From assembly GCA_965201045.1 (NCBI GenBank), contig OZ241746.1:1426001-1490000 (forward strand): 64,000 bases of DNA, written 5' to 3'. This DNA is from JAPORK01 sp026710285. GTDB taxonomy: Bacteria; Pseudomonadota; Gammaproteobacteria; Pseudomonadales; Endozoicomonadaceae. Shown piece after piece: positions 1-11,958 of the stretch (its first letter is position 1; the number at the start of each line of letters is the position of its first letter). Position numbers and translations under genes: made by a program. The notes beneath the pieces are model-generated. The model had not been told where the DNA came from. It made no database searches and saw only the letters and a program-made list of their open reading frames with translations.

Positions 1-628
1 CGTGATTCAGTGTTTCCCGTAAACCACTGGGATAAGTAATCACAAAATGTGTACTCATATCCCCCTGAATAAATATATCGTGAAGTTTATGGTATTCTGG
101 TTGCCAGTGACCATTGAACTGCTTTTTTAAATAAAAATTTTGCCCAAATGATGTGATTAACTGATGTGTAGCCGGATTAAAGTGGGTCAGATTCCAGCTC
201 CACCCTCTTCCCAGGTCATCTGGATTAGCTAAAGCACTACTATTATAATTAACGTTAAGGTTAATATCAGGACCATGCCCTAAATTGCTGAGCATACTTC
301 CTGTTTTTACAAAAGTACTTAAAATGCCTGTGCGTGGATCAACAGTCGTTCCCCATACTTTTTTAAAATTAAATGCATTTGACCATGGAGCTGATTCATC
401 CGATGATGAAGAAATATTTAGCCGACGTTTTTTTTCCGGGTTTAATGTAAATTTTATATGATGTGTATTGGTTATTTTATTATCAGAATGATGAGAGTAA
501 CCGGTATATCGGGTTCCCAAACTATTTTTTTGTGTACCGGATATCGCACAAAAAAGATTTCCTGTATAACAGAGTAACTTTATCATTAATATAAAAAAAT
601 AAAACGCTTGTTTGGGTTGCGTTAGCAT
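1..628 (-). CDS. YD-1: secreted RHS/YD-repeat protein, N-terminal part (runs off the left edge)
   Basis: Reads without a stop from ATG at 628 to the window edge (209 codons). It is almost identical to the first 209 codons of YD-2. The N-terminus is hydrophobic (about residues 8-27, like a signal peptide or anchor). The family module begins near residue 87 with SNAFNFKKVWGTTVDPRTG, followed by SNLGHGPDINLNVNYN and GWSWNLTHFNP. AAGG lies about 9 nt before the ATG. This is the third unit of a minus-strand tandem array with a period of about 5.66 kb. Function by family: a YD-repeat shell protein that presents or encapsulates a variable C-terminal domain. That domain lies outside the window, so whether this copy is intact is unknown. 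Confidence 0.9.
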   Translation of the reverse strand, partial: MLTQPKQAFYFFILMIKLLCYTGNLFCAISGTQKNSLGTRYTGYSHHSDNKITNTHHIKFTLNPEKKRRLNISSSSDESAPWSNAFNFKKVWGTTVDPRTGILSTFVKTGSMLSNLGHGPDINLNVNYNSSALANPDDLGRGWSWNLTHFNPATHQLITSFGQNFYLKKQFNGHWQPEYHKLHDIFIQGDMSTHFVITYPSGLRETLNH

Positions 629-764
629 TATTTTGCCTTAATAGACGATGAAATGGAAAGCAACAGAGGAGTATCTTCGCAACTTGATTATTGTATCATT
701 ACCTGATTCTGCCTGTGGGAACTGCAACTATTTTGCCGAGACTACGCTACTATTAAATAACTGA
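629..764 (-). repeat. Conserved 136-bp spacer between YD-1 and YD-2
   Basis: Nearly identical in length and sequence to 6285-6420, so the tandem unit includes this spacer. It contains the Shine-Dalgarno-like AAGG of the downstream gene. No ORF and no obvious rho-independent terminator was seen, so co-transcription of the tandem genes is possible. Confidence 0.75.
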
Positions 765-3700
765 TTATTTTAAGAGCATGTAACCATAAATCAAGGAACA
801 TTCATCACCACCACCGCCGGTTATCGCATATTTTAGTTGAGAGCCTGTAGCGGTCTCAGTGCCAAGATTTCCATTAGGAGAAAATGTAAAAACTGTCCAT
901 TCAATAGGAGAATGCTTGGTTAGTTGAGCTTTATGGACTATGGTTATATGGTTATAACTAACAACTACTGAATATTGACCTGTCTGGACCCTAACGGCAA
1001 ATTGTGCATAAGAATAAGTCCCTACCTTAAAGTTGAACCGACCTTGTTTTACTGGATCTAATATAGCACTTATAGCTGAAAAATAAGGATCCTGTAATGA
1101 ATACTCTAAAACCCTGTCTGTACCCAAACTTCTGGTCAACAAAAAATCTTCCAGCATTTCAATATCAAACCCCTTCTTTGCAAGATGATATGCTAACAAA
1201 ATAGTACAGGTATCACATGCAATATTATTTGAAAAAGGTGAATCAAACAGAATTTTTAATGTTCGTTCAACAGCGCTTTTATCATTTAAGTTTAAATAAC
1301 TGAAATCCCCGCGTACAAAATAATCAGATGACGTTTTTAAGAGTGCCCTGACTGAGCCGAGAGGATAATAATGAATAGCCTCTCCTGGTTCTCCGAAAGA
1401 TACCGTGCCAGGGACAATACTTGCTCGATCAGACAGAGCGCTATCCTGTGCCGCTGCTTTTACTGAAAGCATCTTAAAAGGAATGCGCATCTTACCAACA
1501 TTTGCCCCAACAGCTTCTTCGGCAGCAAAAGGTATAAGGCTGAATGCTGCTGCCGCAACAGAGATAGCCATTTCTGCCATACCGGTAACTTTTCCTGCAA
1601 TATTAAGCCCTTTATTAGCAGGCATTGCTGCGGCCACAACGGGGACACTGCCAATAGCAGCTGTACCTGCTACAACCCCCGCCAGAGCAGCACCACCTGC
1701 ACCGGCAACAGCGGATCCTACAGCGGCAGCAGTAAACCCTGCCTGCATAATTGCTGCGGTAATATTAGCCCAGCGCTGATGTATTGCACCGAGTCCCAGC
1801 GTGCTTACGTAATTAGCCCATTTAAAAATTTCTCCCAACCACTGCGGGCTATTACCTGACGGATCTGTATTCATTACCGGATTATTGTTTCCAAAACGAT
1901 AACCATCTCCTGCTGAATCTTCACTGAAGAAATAGCGTCCGGTAGGATTATACGTCCGGTTGCCAGCACCTAAAAATTGCCATCCTGTAGCCGCATCTGT
2001 CTGTTCACCATTGAAGCCCTGTAAAGTTTGCTGATACAGAGGACGTGTGTTGGATGTTTTATGCCATACCATGCCATAGGGACTGTAAATATTACGCTGC
2101 TTAAACTGATACTGATCTTTATTATCTTTTTGTAAAATACCAGACACATCACCTTTATAGCTGTTTTCATAATATTCACTGATGATTCCGTCTGTGGTTT
2201 TTGCCATACCCAGGTAACCAATAATATGTTTATCCTGCTGGGGACTAATAATTTTTTCATTCACAAGTGCACTGCCACAGTAAAATAAATAATTAATACC
2301 ATGCTGGCTCTTTTCCATTACTTTCTGTCCACTACCGTCATAGCTGTAATCACTCTGTTTTCCTGTTGATGAAATAACATGAGTAACTTCATTCAACAGA
2401 TTATAAGTGAGATGATTATTTTGTCCGTCCACTGTCATGTTACCCATATCATCATAAGTTAAGTTCTGATCAACAGGTTTTTGTTGATTCCATACAGTAC
2501 TGATGCTTTGAAGGCGTAAAGGTGCTGCTGTATCAGTATAGTAATAACGGGTTGTTTTGCTGATGGTTTGCTGTTGTTGTACAGACTGTAATGTTTCCTG
2601 AACGCCGGAAAGTCGGTTAAGTGGTGTAAAGGTGTAATCCTGGCGGGTAATGACCGGTGCCTGTGGCAAGTTTAAGCCAGCAGACGAGGTATCGTGCGGG
2701 CATAAAGGCAGACCGGATGAACCCTGACATTGCATGCTGACCAGGTTATCCAGCACATCATAGTGATAATTCTGAATGCCGGTCTGTTCTTTTTCTGCTT
2801 TCTGACTGAGCAGAATAATATTACCCCTGATATCATAAGTAATTTTCCACTGTGATAGCAGCTGTTTTTTCAAGTTATCGGTTATCTCATCCTGATGTCC
2901 CCATGCATCGTAGTGAAATATACGCTGCATACCACTACCATAATTAATCTGTTGTATACGGGAAAAATGGTCATAAGCAAATGCAGATAATACTTCAGGA
3001 TGATTATTTTGCCGGGGATAATAAATAGTGCGGACAACACGTCCCAGCCAGTCATAGCTGATCTGTTTTTTATTGCCGGAAATATCTGTAGCCCATATAG
3101 AACGACGGTTATTATCATACTGCCACTGTAGCTGATAATCAGAATAATTATTTTTTCCGGTAAATATTAATTGTTGTGTTAATCCATCATCACTATAAGA
3201 ATAAGTTTTAATACCGGTGATATCTGTTTTTTGTTTTACGCTCAAAGTAACCGGATCATAACATATATACCATTGTTGTTTATTATCTGCTGACTGACTA
3301 ACAGGTAGATTTAATAAATTATATTGCCAGGAAAAAATATGCTGGTTGGGTGTGGTGATGGTTGCCATCTGTCCATCTGTTGTATAAGTGTAAACAGTGC
3401 GTTTTCCGTCTTCTCCTGCATGCCAGATCAGCTGTCCTGCCCGGTTGTAACCGGTCGATGATAACAGGTAATGCCCACTTGAAACAGGATATACCCACAA
3501 CTGTACAGTCTGTCCTGTCAGGTTATAGACTGAATGCGTGCGGTTTCCGGCAGGATCAATGGTATCGGTTAATCGTCCCAGTGAATCATAACATCGTCTG
3601 ACAATTCTGCCCGCAGGATCCTGTGCTGTAATCTGTCGCCCAAATCCATCATAAGTCATCCGGGAGACCCGTGCTTCGGAATGTTTATTACTGTTGAGAC

Positions 3701-6284
3701 AGAGTGATTTTACTGAAGGTAACGCAACTTTAGTAGCGGGTAACATCCATTGTCTTATGGGTTTACTGAGTACGTTCGCCCGTGCAACTGAGACAGCAGA
3801 GCGCTGACCCTGTATATTTTGCTGATAGCTGATCACACAACGGTTGCTGTCATCATAATGCATAACTGTCATGCCGCCATCAGGCAGATGAGTCCGGACA
3901 GCCCTGCCGGTATCATCATAATCCTGTGTGGTATCAAGTGCAGTTGCATGTCCTGATTCATCGATAATATAGCCACTCTGTCTGGCAATACGTCCATACT
4001 CATCGTAATAGATTTTTTCTACAGGCCACCACAACCCTGGTTGTTGTTTTCCTTTTTTATCAATAGCTTCAGTAAAACTTTTCAGCGTTCTTCCGGCACC
4101 ATCAAAAATAGTTTTATGCTGTAATCCATTCACAGCTGTAATTAATATCTGATTAAGGTTTTCAGACTGAGTGTAGCTATAATGGGTGCTGGCAGCAAAA
4201 GCAGTACCAATGGCACGCTCTGTTTTTATAAGTCGGTCCAACGAATCATAGTAATAACGATCCAGGTCCTTTTTTTCTGCATCGGTTGCCATGAGTATTT
4301 GGTTGGTAAATAAACTGGTTGTGGTATAAGGCGATAAAAGACGTTTATTCTCAGCTAATTCAACAGCACTATAAGTTGTTTTAGTATAACTGTCTGGACT
4401 TTTTACATAATAATAATCTTTGATCACAGCATTAGTTGAGTTGGTTTCATTGAGCTGACCGGTTAGTATTAACTGTTTTAACAGACCATAAGTTAGCAGA
4501 TCTTTAGTGTTATGATAATAATAACGGGTTGTTGTTATCTACTGGTTGCCAGACAGTTCTGTTTGATGATCCAGTACAGCAATATAACCTTTGCCATTGT
4601 GGTTAAGCTCTCTCCGGTAATAATTCCGGGTAGTTACAGGTAATAATGGAGCTGTACCGGTTCCGATATCAGCAGGATACTGTATAGTGGATTCAGTGAG
4701 TGTAGAAAAAGGCCATGCTACTGAAGCAGCAGGACAGGCGTTATTACCCATTAAAGGGCAGTAGTTGTTAACTGTTATGCGCCTCCAGGCATCTGTTTGT
4801 CTGGTTATTCTTCCCTGCTCATCATAGTGGCTCGTCACTGTAGTGGTAGCAGGTCTGTCTGCTGTCTCTCCAAAGATCCGGGTTACTATTTTTAAGGGCA
4901 GGCTGTAGGTAACAGGCAGATCGTTAAAAGAGCTGTGTGCACAACCATCATACTGATCAGTACGACAAAAAAAGTAGTGTGCTGCTGATAAAACATGTCC
5001 GGTTCGGTTGCTGATTTGCTGTTCATCCGTCATCAGATGATATTTGTTATAAGTACGAATTTCTCGTATAAGACCGTTATTCTGCTCAGTTTTGTAAGTA
5101 TAACTGACGGGTGCTTCAAACAGTCTGTCTTTCGGTGAATTATCTGTAATATTTATTCTTGCATTAAAACCCAGATAATTATGTTCATTAATATTTGCCT
5201 TACCATACCGATAACGGTTGATCATCACCGGTTGGGAAAAACCTGGATCAGTCATTTCTTTAACAACGACACATGAAGCATGTGCTGATAAAGTATAATT
5301 TGTAGGAACTTTTATTTCATCATTACAATTATAAATGATCTGGTTTTTTAATCCGGTGGGATAATCAATACTGATTATTAAATGATTCAGATAATGAAAA
5401 TGAATACCATGACTGACATGATGATTAAAGTAAGGTAATGTTATGTTGTGTATTTCATTATTTTTTTTATGGATCAATACGACAACTGATTGACCTATAC
5501 TTCCCTGACTAATAACTGCAATGTAGCTTTTTATTCTCTGTAGTTTAATGATATGTTCTTCATCATCACTTATTGATTTTAACAGATGTGTACCGGGTAC
5601 ATAACTAAAATGTACGCTCCATCCGTCCTGTTGTTCCAGGCAGGTTTCATAACCCTCGTGATTCAGTGTTTCCCGTAAACCACTGGGATAAGTGATCACA
5701 AAATGTGTACTCATATCCCCCTGAATAAATATATCGTGAAGTTTATGGTATTCTGGTTGCCAGTGACCATTGAACTGCTTTTTTAAATAAAAATTTTGCC
5801 CAAACGATGTGATTAACTGATGTGTAGCCGGATTAAAGTGGGTCAGATTCCAGCTCCACCCTCTTCCCAGGTCATCTGGATTAGCTAAAGCACTACTATT
5901 ATAATTAACGTTAAGGTTAATATCAGGACCATGCCCTAAATTGCTGAGCATACTTCCTGTTTTTACAAAAGTACTTAAAACGCCTGTGCGTGGATCAACA
6001 GTAGTTCCCCATACTTTTTTAAAATTAAATGCATTTGACCATGGCGCTGATTCACCCGATGATGAAGAAATAGTTAGCTGAGGTTTTTTTCCTGGGTTTA
6101 ATGTAAATTTTATGTGATGTTTATTAGTTATTTTATTATCAGAATGATGAGAGTAACCGGTATATCGGGTTCCCAGACTATTTTTTTGTATATCAGATAT
6201 CGTACAGAACAGATTTCCTGTATAACACAGCAGCTTTATCATTAATATAAAAAAATAAAACGCTTGTTTGGATTGCGTTAGCAT
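765..6284 (-). pseudogene. YD-2: RHS/YD-repeat protein gene interrupted by one in-frame amber codon
   Basis: ATG at 6284 to the stop at 765 is one continuous frame of 1,840 codons with a single internal TAG at 4539-4541 (codon 582). YD-3 has CAG there (SGNQQ), so this looks like one C-to-T change. The product would otherwise match YD-3 over its length: hydrophobic N-terminus, SNAFNF module, YD repeats, DSAG...DPSG core end, Ala/Gly-rich hydrophobic segment and a C-terminal domain with CDTCTILLAYH, SYNHITIV and FSPNG. Downstream of the TAG an ORF could restart at ATG 4427 (1,220 aa, no signal peptide). Recent pseudogenisation, stop readthrough or a base-call error are all possible. I favour a recent nonsense mutation because no other lesion is present. 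Confidence 0.85.
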
Positions 6285-6420
6285 TATTTTGCCTTAATAG
6301 ACGATGAAATGGAAATCAACAGAGGAGTATCTTCGCAACTTGATTATTGTATCATTACCTGATTCTGCCTGTGGGAATTGCAACTATTCTGCCGGGACTA
6401 CGCTGCTATTAAACCACTGA
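6285..6420 (-). repeat. Conserved 136-bp spacer between YD-2 and YD-3
   Basis: Second copy of the spacer at 629-764, with a handful of substitutions. It carries the AAGG element before the YD-2 start. Its conservation fits array growth by unequal recombination between tandem units. Confidence 0.75.
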
Positions 6421-9400
6421 TTATTTTAATATCATGTAACCATAAATATAGAAATTTGAACCACCTCTGATTATCTTATGTGTCAGTTGAGAGCCTTTAA
6501 CGGTCTCAGTGCCCAGACTTCCATCAGGAGAAAACGTAAAAACTTTCCATATAGTAGGACAATACCTGATTAGTTGAATTCTCTGGACTACGGTCATATG
6601 GTTATAACTAATGACTACTGAGTGTTGACCTGTCAAAACCCTACTGGTAAATTGTGCATAAGAATAAACCCCCATATTAAAGTTGCACCGACCTCGTTTT
6701 AACGGATCTAATATAGTTTTTATAGCAATAAAATAAGGATCCTGTAATGAATACTGTGCAAGCTTGTCTGCACACAAACTTCTGGCGGATAAAAAATCTT
6801 CCAACATTTTAATATCAAGTTTCTCGTTTGTAATATGATATGCTAACAGAATAGTATGAGTATCGCATGCGATATTTTTTGAAAAAGGTGAAACAGACAA
6901 AATTCTCAATGTTCGTTCAACAGCGCTTTTATCATTTAAGTTTAAATAACCGACATTCTTGTCTTCAAAATAATCAGGTGACGTTTTTAAGAATGCACTG
7001 ACTGAGCTGACAGGCTCAGGATGATAATGAATAGTCGCTGTTGATGCTTCAGAAGATGCCGTGTCAGAGACAACACTTGCTTCGTCCAGATCAGGCAGAA
7101 CACTATCCTGTGCTGTTGATTTTAATGAAAGCATATTAAGAGGAATACGTATTTTACCGATATTCTCCCCAATAACTTCTTCGGCAGCAACCGGTATAAG
7201 GCTAAATGCTGCTGCCGCAACAGAGACAGCCATTTCTGCCATACCGGTAACTTTTCCTGCAATATTAAGCCCTTTATTAGCAGGCATTGCTGCGGCCACA
7301 ACGGGGACACTGCCAATAGCAGCTGTACCTGCTACAACTCCCGCCAGAGCAGCACCACCTGCTCCAGCAACAGCGGATCCCACCGCAGCAGCAGTAAATC
7401 CTGCCTGAATAATTGCTGCGGTAATATTAGCCCAGCGCTGATGTATTGCACCGAGTCCCAGCGTGCTTACGTAATTAGCCCATTTAAAAATTTCTCCCAA
7501 CCATTGCGGGCTGTTACCTGACGGATCTGTATTCATTACCGGATTATTATTTCCAAAACGATAACCATCTCCTGCTGAATCTTCACTAAAGAAGTAGCGC
7601 CCGGTGGGATTATACGTCCGGTTACCGGCACCTAAAAATTGCCATCCTGTAGCCGCATCTGTTCGTTCACCATTGAAGCCCTGTAAAGTTTGCTGATACA
7701 GAGAACGTGTATTGGATGCTTTATGCCATGCCATGCCGTAGGGACTGTAAATATTACGCTGCTTAAACTGATAATGATCTTTATTATCTTTTTGTAAAAT
7801 ACCAGACACATCACCTTTATAGCTATTTTCATAATATTCACTGATGATTCCGTCTGTGGTTTTGGCTATACCCAGGTAACCAATAATATGTTTATCCTGC
7901 CGGGGACTAATAATTTTTTCATTCACAAGTGTACTGTCACAGTAAAAGAAATAACTAATGCCGTGCAGGCTCTTTTCCATTATTTTCTGTCCACTACCAT
8001 CATAACTGTAATGACTCTGCTTTCCTGTTGATAAAATAACGTGGGTGACTTCATTTAGCAGATTATAAGTGATATGATTATTTTGTCCGTCCACTGTCAT
8101 GTTACCCATATCATCATAAGTTAAGTTCTGATTAACAGGTTTTTGTTGATTCCATAGAGTGCTGATGCTTTGAAGGCGTAAAGGTGCTGCTGTATCAGTA
8201 TAGTAATAACGGGTTGTTTTGCTGATGGTTTGCTGTTGTTGTACAGACTGTAATGTTTCCTGAACGCCGGAAAGTCGGTTAAGTGGTGTAAAGGTGTAAT
8301 CCTGGCGGGTAATGACCGGTGCCTGTGGCAAGTTTAAGCCAGCAGACGAGGTATCGTGCGGGCATAAAGGCAAACCGGATGAACCCTGACACTGCATGCT
8401 GACCAGGTTATCCAGCACATCATACTGATAATGCTGAATACCGGTCTGCTTCTTTTCTGCTTTCTGGCTGAGCAGAATAATATTACCCCTGATATCATAA
8501 GTAATTTTCCACTGTGATAGCAGCTGTTTTTTCAGGGTATCGGTTATCTCATCCTGGTGTTCCCATGCATCATAGTGAAATATGCGCTGCATGCCACTAC
8601 CATAATTAATCTGTTGTATACGGGAAAAATGGTCATAAGCAAATACAGATAATACTTCAGTATGATTATTTTGCCGGGGATAATAAATAGTGCGGACAAC
8701 ACGTCCCAGCCAGTCATAGCTGATCTGTTTTTTGTTGCCGGAAATATCTGTAGCCCATACAGTACGACGGTTATTATCATACTGCCACTGTAGCTGATAA
8801 TCAGGATAATTATTTTTTCCGGTAAATATTAATTGTTGTGTTAATCCATCATCACTATGAGAATAAGTTTTAATGCCGGTAATATCTGTTTTTTGTTTTA
8901 CTCTCAAAGTAACCGGATCATAATAGATGTACCATTGTTGTTTATTATCTGCTGACTGACTAACAGGTAGATTTAATAAATTATATTGCCAGGAAAAAAT
9001 ATGCCAGTTGGGTGTGGTGATGGTCGCTATCTTTCCATCTGTTGTATAAGTGTAAACCGTGCGTTTTCCATCTTCTCCTGCATGCCAGATCAGCTGTCCT
9101 GCCCGGTTATAACCGGTCGATGATAACAGGTAATGCCCACCTGAAACAGGATATACCCACGACTGTACAGTCTGTCCTGTCAGGTTATAGGCTGAATGTG
9201 TGCGGTTTCCGGCAGGATCAATGGTATCGGTTAATCGTCCCAGTGAATCATAACATCGTCTGACAATTCTGCCCGCAGGATCCTGTGCTGTAATCTGTCG
9301 CCCAAATCCATCATAAGTCATCCGGGAGACCCGTGCTTCGGAATGTTTATTACTGTTGAGACAGAGTGATTTTACTGAAGGTAACGCAACTTTAGTAGCG

Positions 9401-11958
9401 GGTAACATCCATTGTCTTATGGGTTTACTGAGTACGTTCGCCCGTGCAACTGAGACAGCAGAGCGCTGACCCTGTATATTTTGCTGATAGCTGATCACAC
9501 AACGGTTGCTGTCATCATAATGCATAACTGTCATGCCGCCATCAGGCAGATGAGTCCGGACAGCCCTGCCGGTATCATCATAATCCTGTGTGGTATTAAG
9601 TGCAGTTGCATGTCCTGATTCATCGATAATATAGCTGCTCTGTCTGGCAATACGTCCATATTCATCGTAACAGATTTTTTCTGCCGGCCACCACAACCCT
9701 GGTTGTTGTTTTCCTTTTTTATCAATAGCTTCGGTAAAACTTTTCAGCGTTCTTCCGGCACCATCAAAAATAGTTTTTTGCTGTAATCCATTCACAGCTG
9801 TAATTAATATCTGATTAAGATTTTCAGACAGGGTATAGCTATAATAGGTGCTGGCAGAAAAACCAGTACCAACTGCACGCTCTGTTTTTATAAGTCGGTC
9901 CCACGAATCATAGTCATAACGGTCCAGGTCCTTTTTTTCTGCATCGGTTACCATAAGTATCTGGTTAGTGAATAAACTGGTTGTGGTATAAGATGAGAAA
10001 AGACGTTTATTCTCAGCTAATTCAACAGCACTATAAGTTGTTTTAGTATAGTTGTCTGGACTTTTCAGGTAATAATAATCTTTTATCACAGCATCAGTGG
10101 AGTTGGTTTCATTGAGCTGACCGGTTAGTGCTAACTGTTTTAACAGACCATAAGTTAACAGATCTTTAGTGTTATGATAATAATGACGGGTTATTGTTAT
10201 CTGCTGATTACCAGACTGTTCTGTTTGATGATCCAGTACAGAGATGTAACCTTTGCCATTGTGGTTAAGCTCTCTCCGGTAATAATTCCGGATAGTTACA
10301 GGTAATAATGGAGCTGTACCGGTTCCGATATCAGCAGGATACTGTATAGTGGATTCAGTGAGTGTAGAAAAAGGCCATGCTACTGAAGCAGCAGGACAGG
10401 CGTTATTACCCATTAAAGGGCAGTAGTTGTTAACTGTTATGCGCCTCCAGGCATCTGTTTGTCTGGTTATTCTTCCCTGCTCATCATAATGGGCAATCAC
10501 TGTCGTGGTAGCAGGTCTGTCTGCTGTCTCTCCAAAGATCCGGGTTACTATTTTTAAGGGCAGGCTGTAGGTAACAGGCAGATCGTTAAAAGAGCTGTGT
10601 GCACAACCATCATACTGATCAGTACGACAAAAAAAGTAGTGTGCTGCTGATAAAACATGTCCGGTTCGGTTGCTGATTTGCTGTTCATCCGTCATCAGAT
10701 GATATTTGTTATAAGTACGAATTTCTCGTATAAGCCCGTTATTCTCCTCAGTTTTGTAAGTATAACTGACGGGTGCTTCAAACAGTCTGTCTTTCGGTGA
10801 ATTATCTGTAATATTTATTCCTGCATTAAAACCCAAATAATTATGTTCATTAATATTTGCCTTACCATATCGGTAACGGTTGATCATCACCGGTTGGGAA
10901 AAACCCGGATCAGTCATTTCTTTAACAACGACACATGAAGCATGTGCTGATAAAGTATAATTTGTAGGAACTTTTATTTCATCATTACAATTATAAATGA
11001 TCTGGTTTTTTAATCCGGTGGGATAATCAATACTGATTATTAAATGATTCAGATAATGAAAATGAATACCATGACTGACATGATGATTAAAGTAAGGTAA
11101 TGTTATGTTGTGTATTTCATTATTTTTTTTATGGATCAATACGACAACTGATTGACCTATACTTCCCTGACTAATAACTGCAATGTAGCTTTTTATTCTC
11201 TGTAGTTTAATGATATGTTCTTCATCATCACTTATTGATTTTAACAGATGTGTACCGGATATATAACTAAAATGTACGCTCCATCCGTCCTGTTGTTCCA
11301 GGCAGGTTTCATAACCCTCGTGATTCAGTGTTTCCCGTAAACCACTGGGATAAGTAATCACAAAATGTGTACGGATATCACCCTGAATAAATATATCGTG
11401 AAGTTTATGGTATTCTGGTTGCCAGTGACCATTGAACTGCTTTTTTAAATAAAAATTTTGCCCAAACGACGTAATCAGCTGATGTGTAGCTGGATTAAAG
11501 TGGGTGAGATTCCAGCTCCATCCTCTTCCCAGGTCATCCGGATTAGCTAAAGCACTACTGTTATAATTAACGTTAAGATTAATATCAGGACCATGTCCTA
11601 AATTGCTGAGCATACTTCCTGTTTTTACAAAAGTACTTAAAATACCTGTCCGTGGATCAACAGTAGTTCCCCATACTTTTTTAAAATTAAATGCATTTGA
11701 CCATGGCGTTGATTCACCTGATGATGAAGAAACATTTAGCTGATGTTTTTTTTCCAGGTTTAATGTAAATTTAATATAATCTTTATTTGTCGTTTTATTG
11801 TCAAAGTTATTTGAATGATAAAAATAGTCAGTATATCTGTTAGTCAAATTGTTTTTCTTCATATCAGGAACTGTACAAAACAGATTTCCTGAATAATACA
11901 ATAACTTTAAAGTTAATATAAAAAAATAAAGATATTTTTTTATATAGTGCAATAGCAT
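6421..11958 (-). CDS. YD-3: intact secreted RHS/YD-repeat protein with candidate Cys-protease-like tail
   Basis: 1,845 aa. ATG at 11958 is preceded by AAAGGTAG. Residues about 9-28 are hydrophobic (signal peptide or anchor). The family module SNAFNFKKVWGTTVDPRTG starts near residue 88. YD-type repeats such as YDGFGRQI and YDSLGRL fill the middle, and the RHS core ends with SEDSAGDGYRFG and NTDPSGN near 1461-1485. An Ala/Gly-rich hydrophobic segment (about 1510-1630) follows. The last 150 residues hold ACDTHTILLAYH (Cys1698), SYNHMTVV (His1787) and FSPDGS (Asp1812). The order and spacing of Cys, His and Asp resemble clan CA cysteine proteases or transglutaminases, but this is inference from motif order only. 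Known of RHS proteins: a beta-strand shell encloses a C-terminal effector released by aspartyl autoproteolysis at DPxG motifs. No immunity-like gene follows. Confidence 0.9.
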   Translation of the reverse strand: MLLHYIKKYLYFFILTLKLLYYSGNLFCTVPDMKKNNLTNRYTDYFYHSNNFDNKTTNKDYIKFTLNLEKKHQLNVSSSSGESTPWSNAFNFKKVWGTTVDPRTGILSTFVKTGSMLSNLGHGPDINLNVNYNSSALANPDDLGRGWSWNLTHFNPATHQLITSFGQNFYLKKQFNGHWQPEYHKLHDIFIQGDIRTHFVITYPSGLRETLNHEGYETCLEQQDGWSVHFSYISGTHLLKSISDDEEHIIKLQRIKSYIAVISQGSIGQSVVVLIHKKNNEIHNITLPYFNHHVSHGIHFHYLNHLIISIDYPTGLKNQIIYNCNDEIKVPTNYTLSAHASCVVVKEMTDPGFSQPVMINRYRYGKANINEHNYLGFNAGINITDNSPKDRLFEAPVSYTYKTEENNGLIREIRTYNKYHLMTDEQQISNRTGHVLSAAHYFFCRTDQYDGCAHSSFNDLPVTYSLPLKIVTRIFGETADRPATTTVIAHYDEQGRITRQTDAWRRITVNNYCPLMGNNACPAASVAWPFSTLTESTIQYPADIGTGTAPLLPVTIRNYYRRELNHNGKGYISVLDHQTEQSGNQQITITRHYYHNTKDLLTYGLLKQLALTGQLNETNSTDAVIKDYYYLKSPDNYTKTTYSAVELAENKRLFSSYTTTSLFTNQILMVTDAEKKDLDRYDYDSWDRLIKTERAVGTGFSASTYYSYTLSENLNQILITAVNGLQQKTIFDGAGRTLKSFTEAIDKKGKQQPGLWWPAEKICYDEYGRIARQSSYIIDESGHATALNTTQDYDDTGRAVRTHLPDGGMTVMHYDDSNRCVISYQQNIQGQRSAVSVARANVLSKPIRQWMLPATKVALPSVKSLCLNSNKHSEARVSRMTYDGFGRQITAQDPAGRIVRRCYDSLGRLTDTIDPAGNRTHSAYNLTGQTVQSWVYPVSGGHYLLSSTGYNRAGQLIWHAGEDGKRTVYTYTTDGKIATITTPNWHIFSWQYNLLNLPVSQSADNKQQWYIYYDPVTLRVKQKTDITGIKTYSHSDDGLTQQLIFTGKNNYPDYQLQWQYDNNRRTVWATDISGNKKQISYDWLGRVVRTIYYPRQNNHTEVLSVFAYDHFSRIQQINYGSGMQRIFHYDAWEHQDEITDTLKKQLLSQWKITYDIRGNIILLSQKAEKKQTGIQHYQYDVLDNLVSMQCQGSSGLPLCPHDTSSAGLNLPQAPVITRQDYTFTPLNRLSGVQETLQSVQQQQTISKTTRYYYTDTAAPLRLQSISTLWNQQKPVNQNLTYDDMGNMTVDGQNNHITYNLLNEVTHVILSTGKQSHYSYDGSGQKIMEKSLHGISYFFYCDSTLVNEKIISPRQDKHIIGYLGIAKTTDGIISEYYENSYKGDVSGILQKDNKDHYQFKQRNIYSPYGMAWHKASNTRSLYQQTLQGFNGERTDAATGWQFLGAGNRTYNPTGRYFFSEDSAGDGYRFGNNNPVMNTDPSGNSPQWLGEIFKWANYVSTLGLGAIHQRWANITAAIIQAGFTAAAVGSAVAGAGGAALAGVVAGTAAIGSVPVVAAAMPANKGLNIAGKVTGMAEMAVSVAAAAFSLIPVAAEEVIGENIGKIRIPLNMLSLKSTAQDSVLPDLDEASVVSDTASSEASTATIHYHPEPVSSVSAFLKTSPDYFEDKNVGYLNLNDKSAVERTLRILSVSPFSKNIACDTHTILLAYHITNEKLDIKMLEDFLSARSLCADKLAQYSLQDPYFIAIKTILDPLKRGRCNFNMGVYSYAQFTSRVLTGQHSVVISYNHMTVVQRIQLIRYCPTIWKVFTFSPDGSLGTETVKGSQLTHKIIRGGSNFYIYGYMILK

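Noticed and set aside
1405..1779. Plus-strand Ala/Pro/Thr-rich ORF
   Set aside because: Antisense to the hydrophobic Ala/Gly segment of YD-2; the same shadow appears at 7061-7408 over YD-3.
4539..4541. Programmed recoding of TAG (for example pyrrolysine)
   Set aside because: The paralogue has Gln and no stem-loop or other sign of recoding was seen; a point mutation is simpler.
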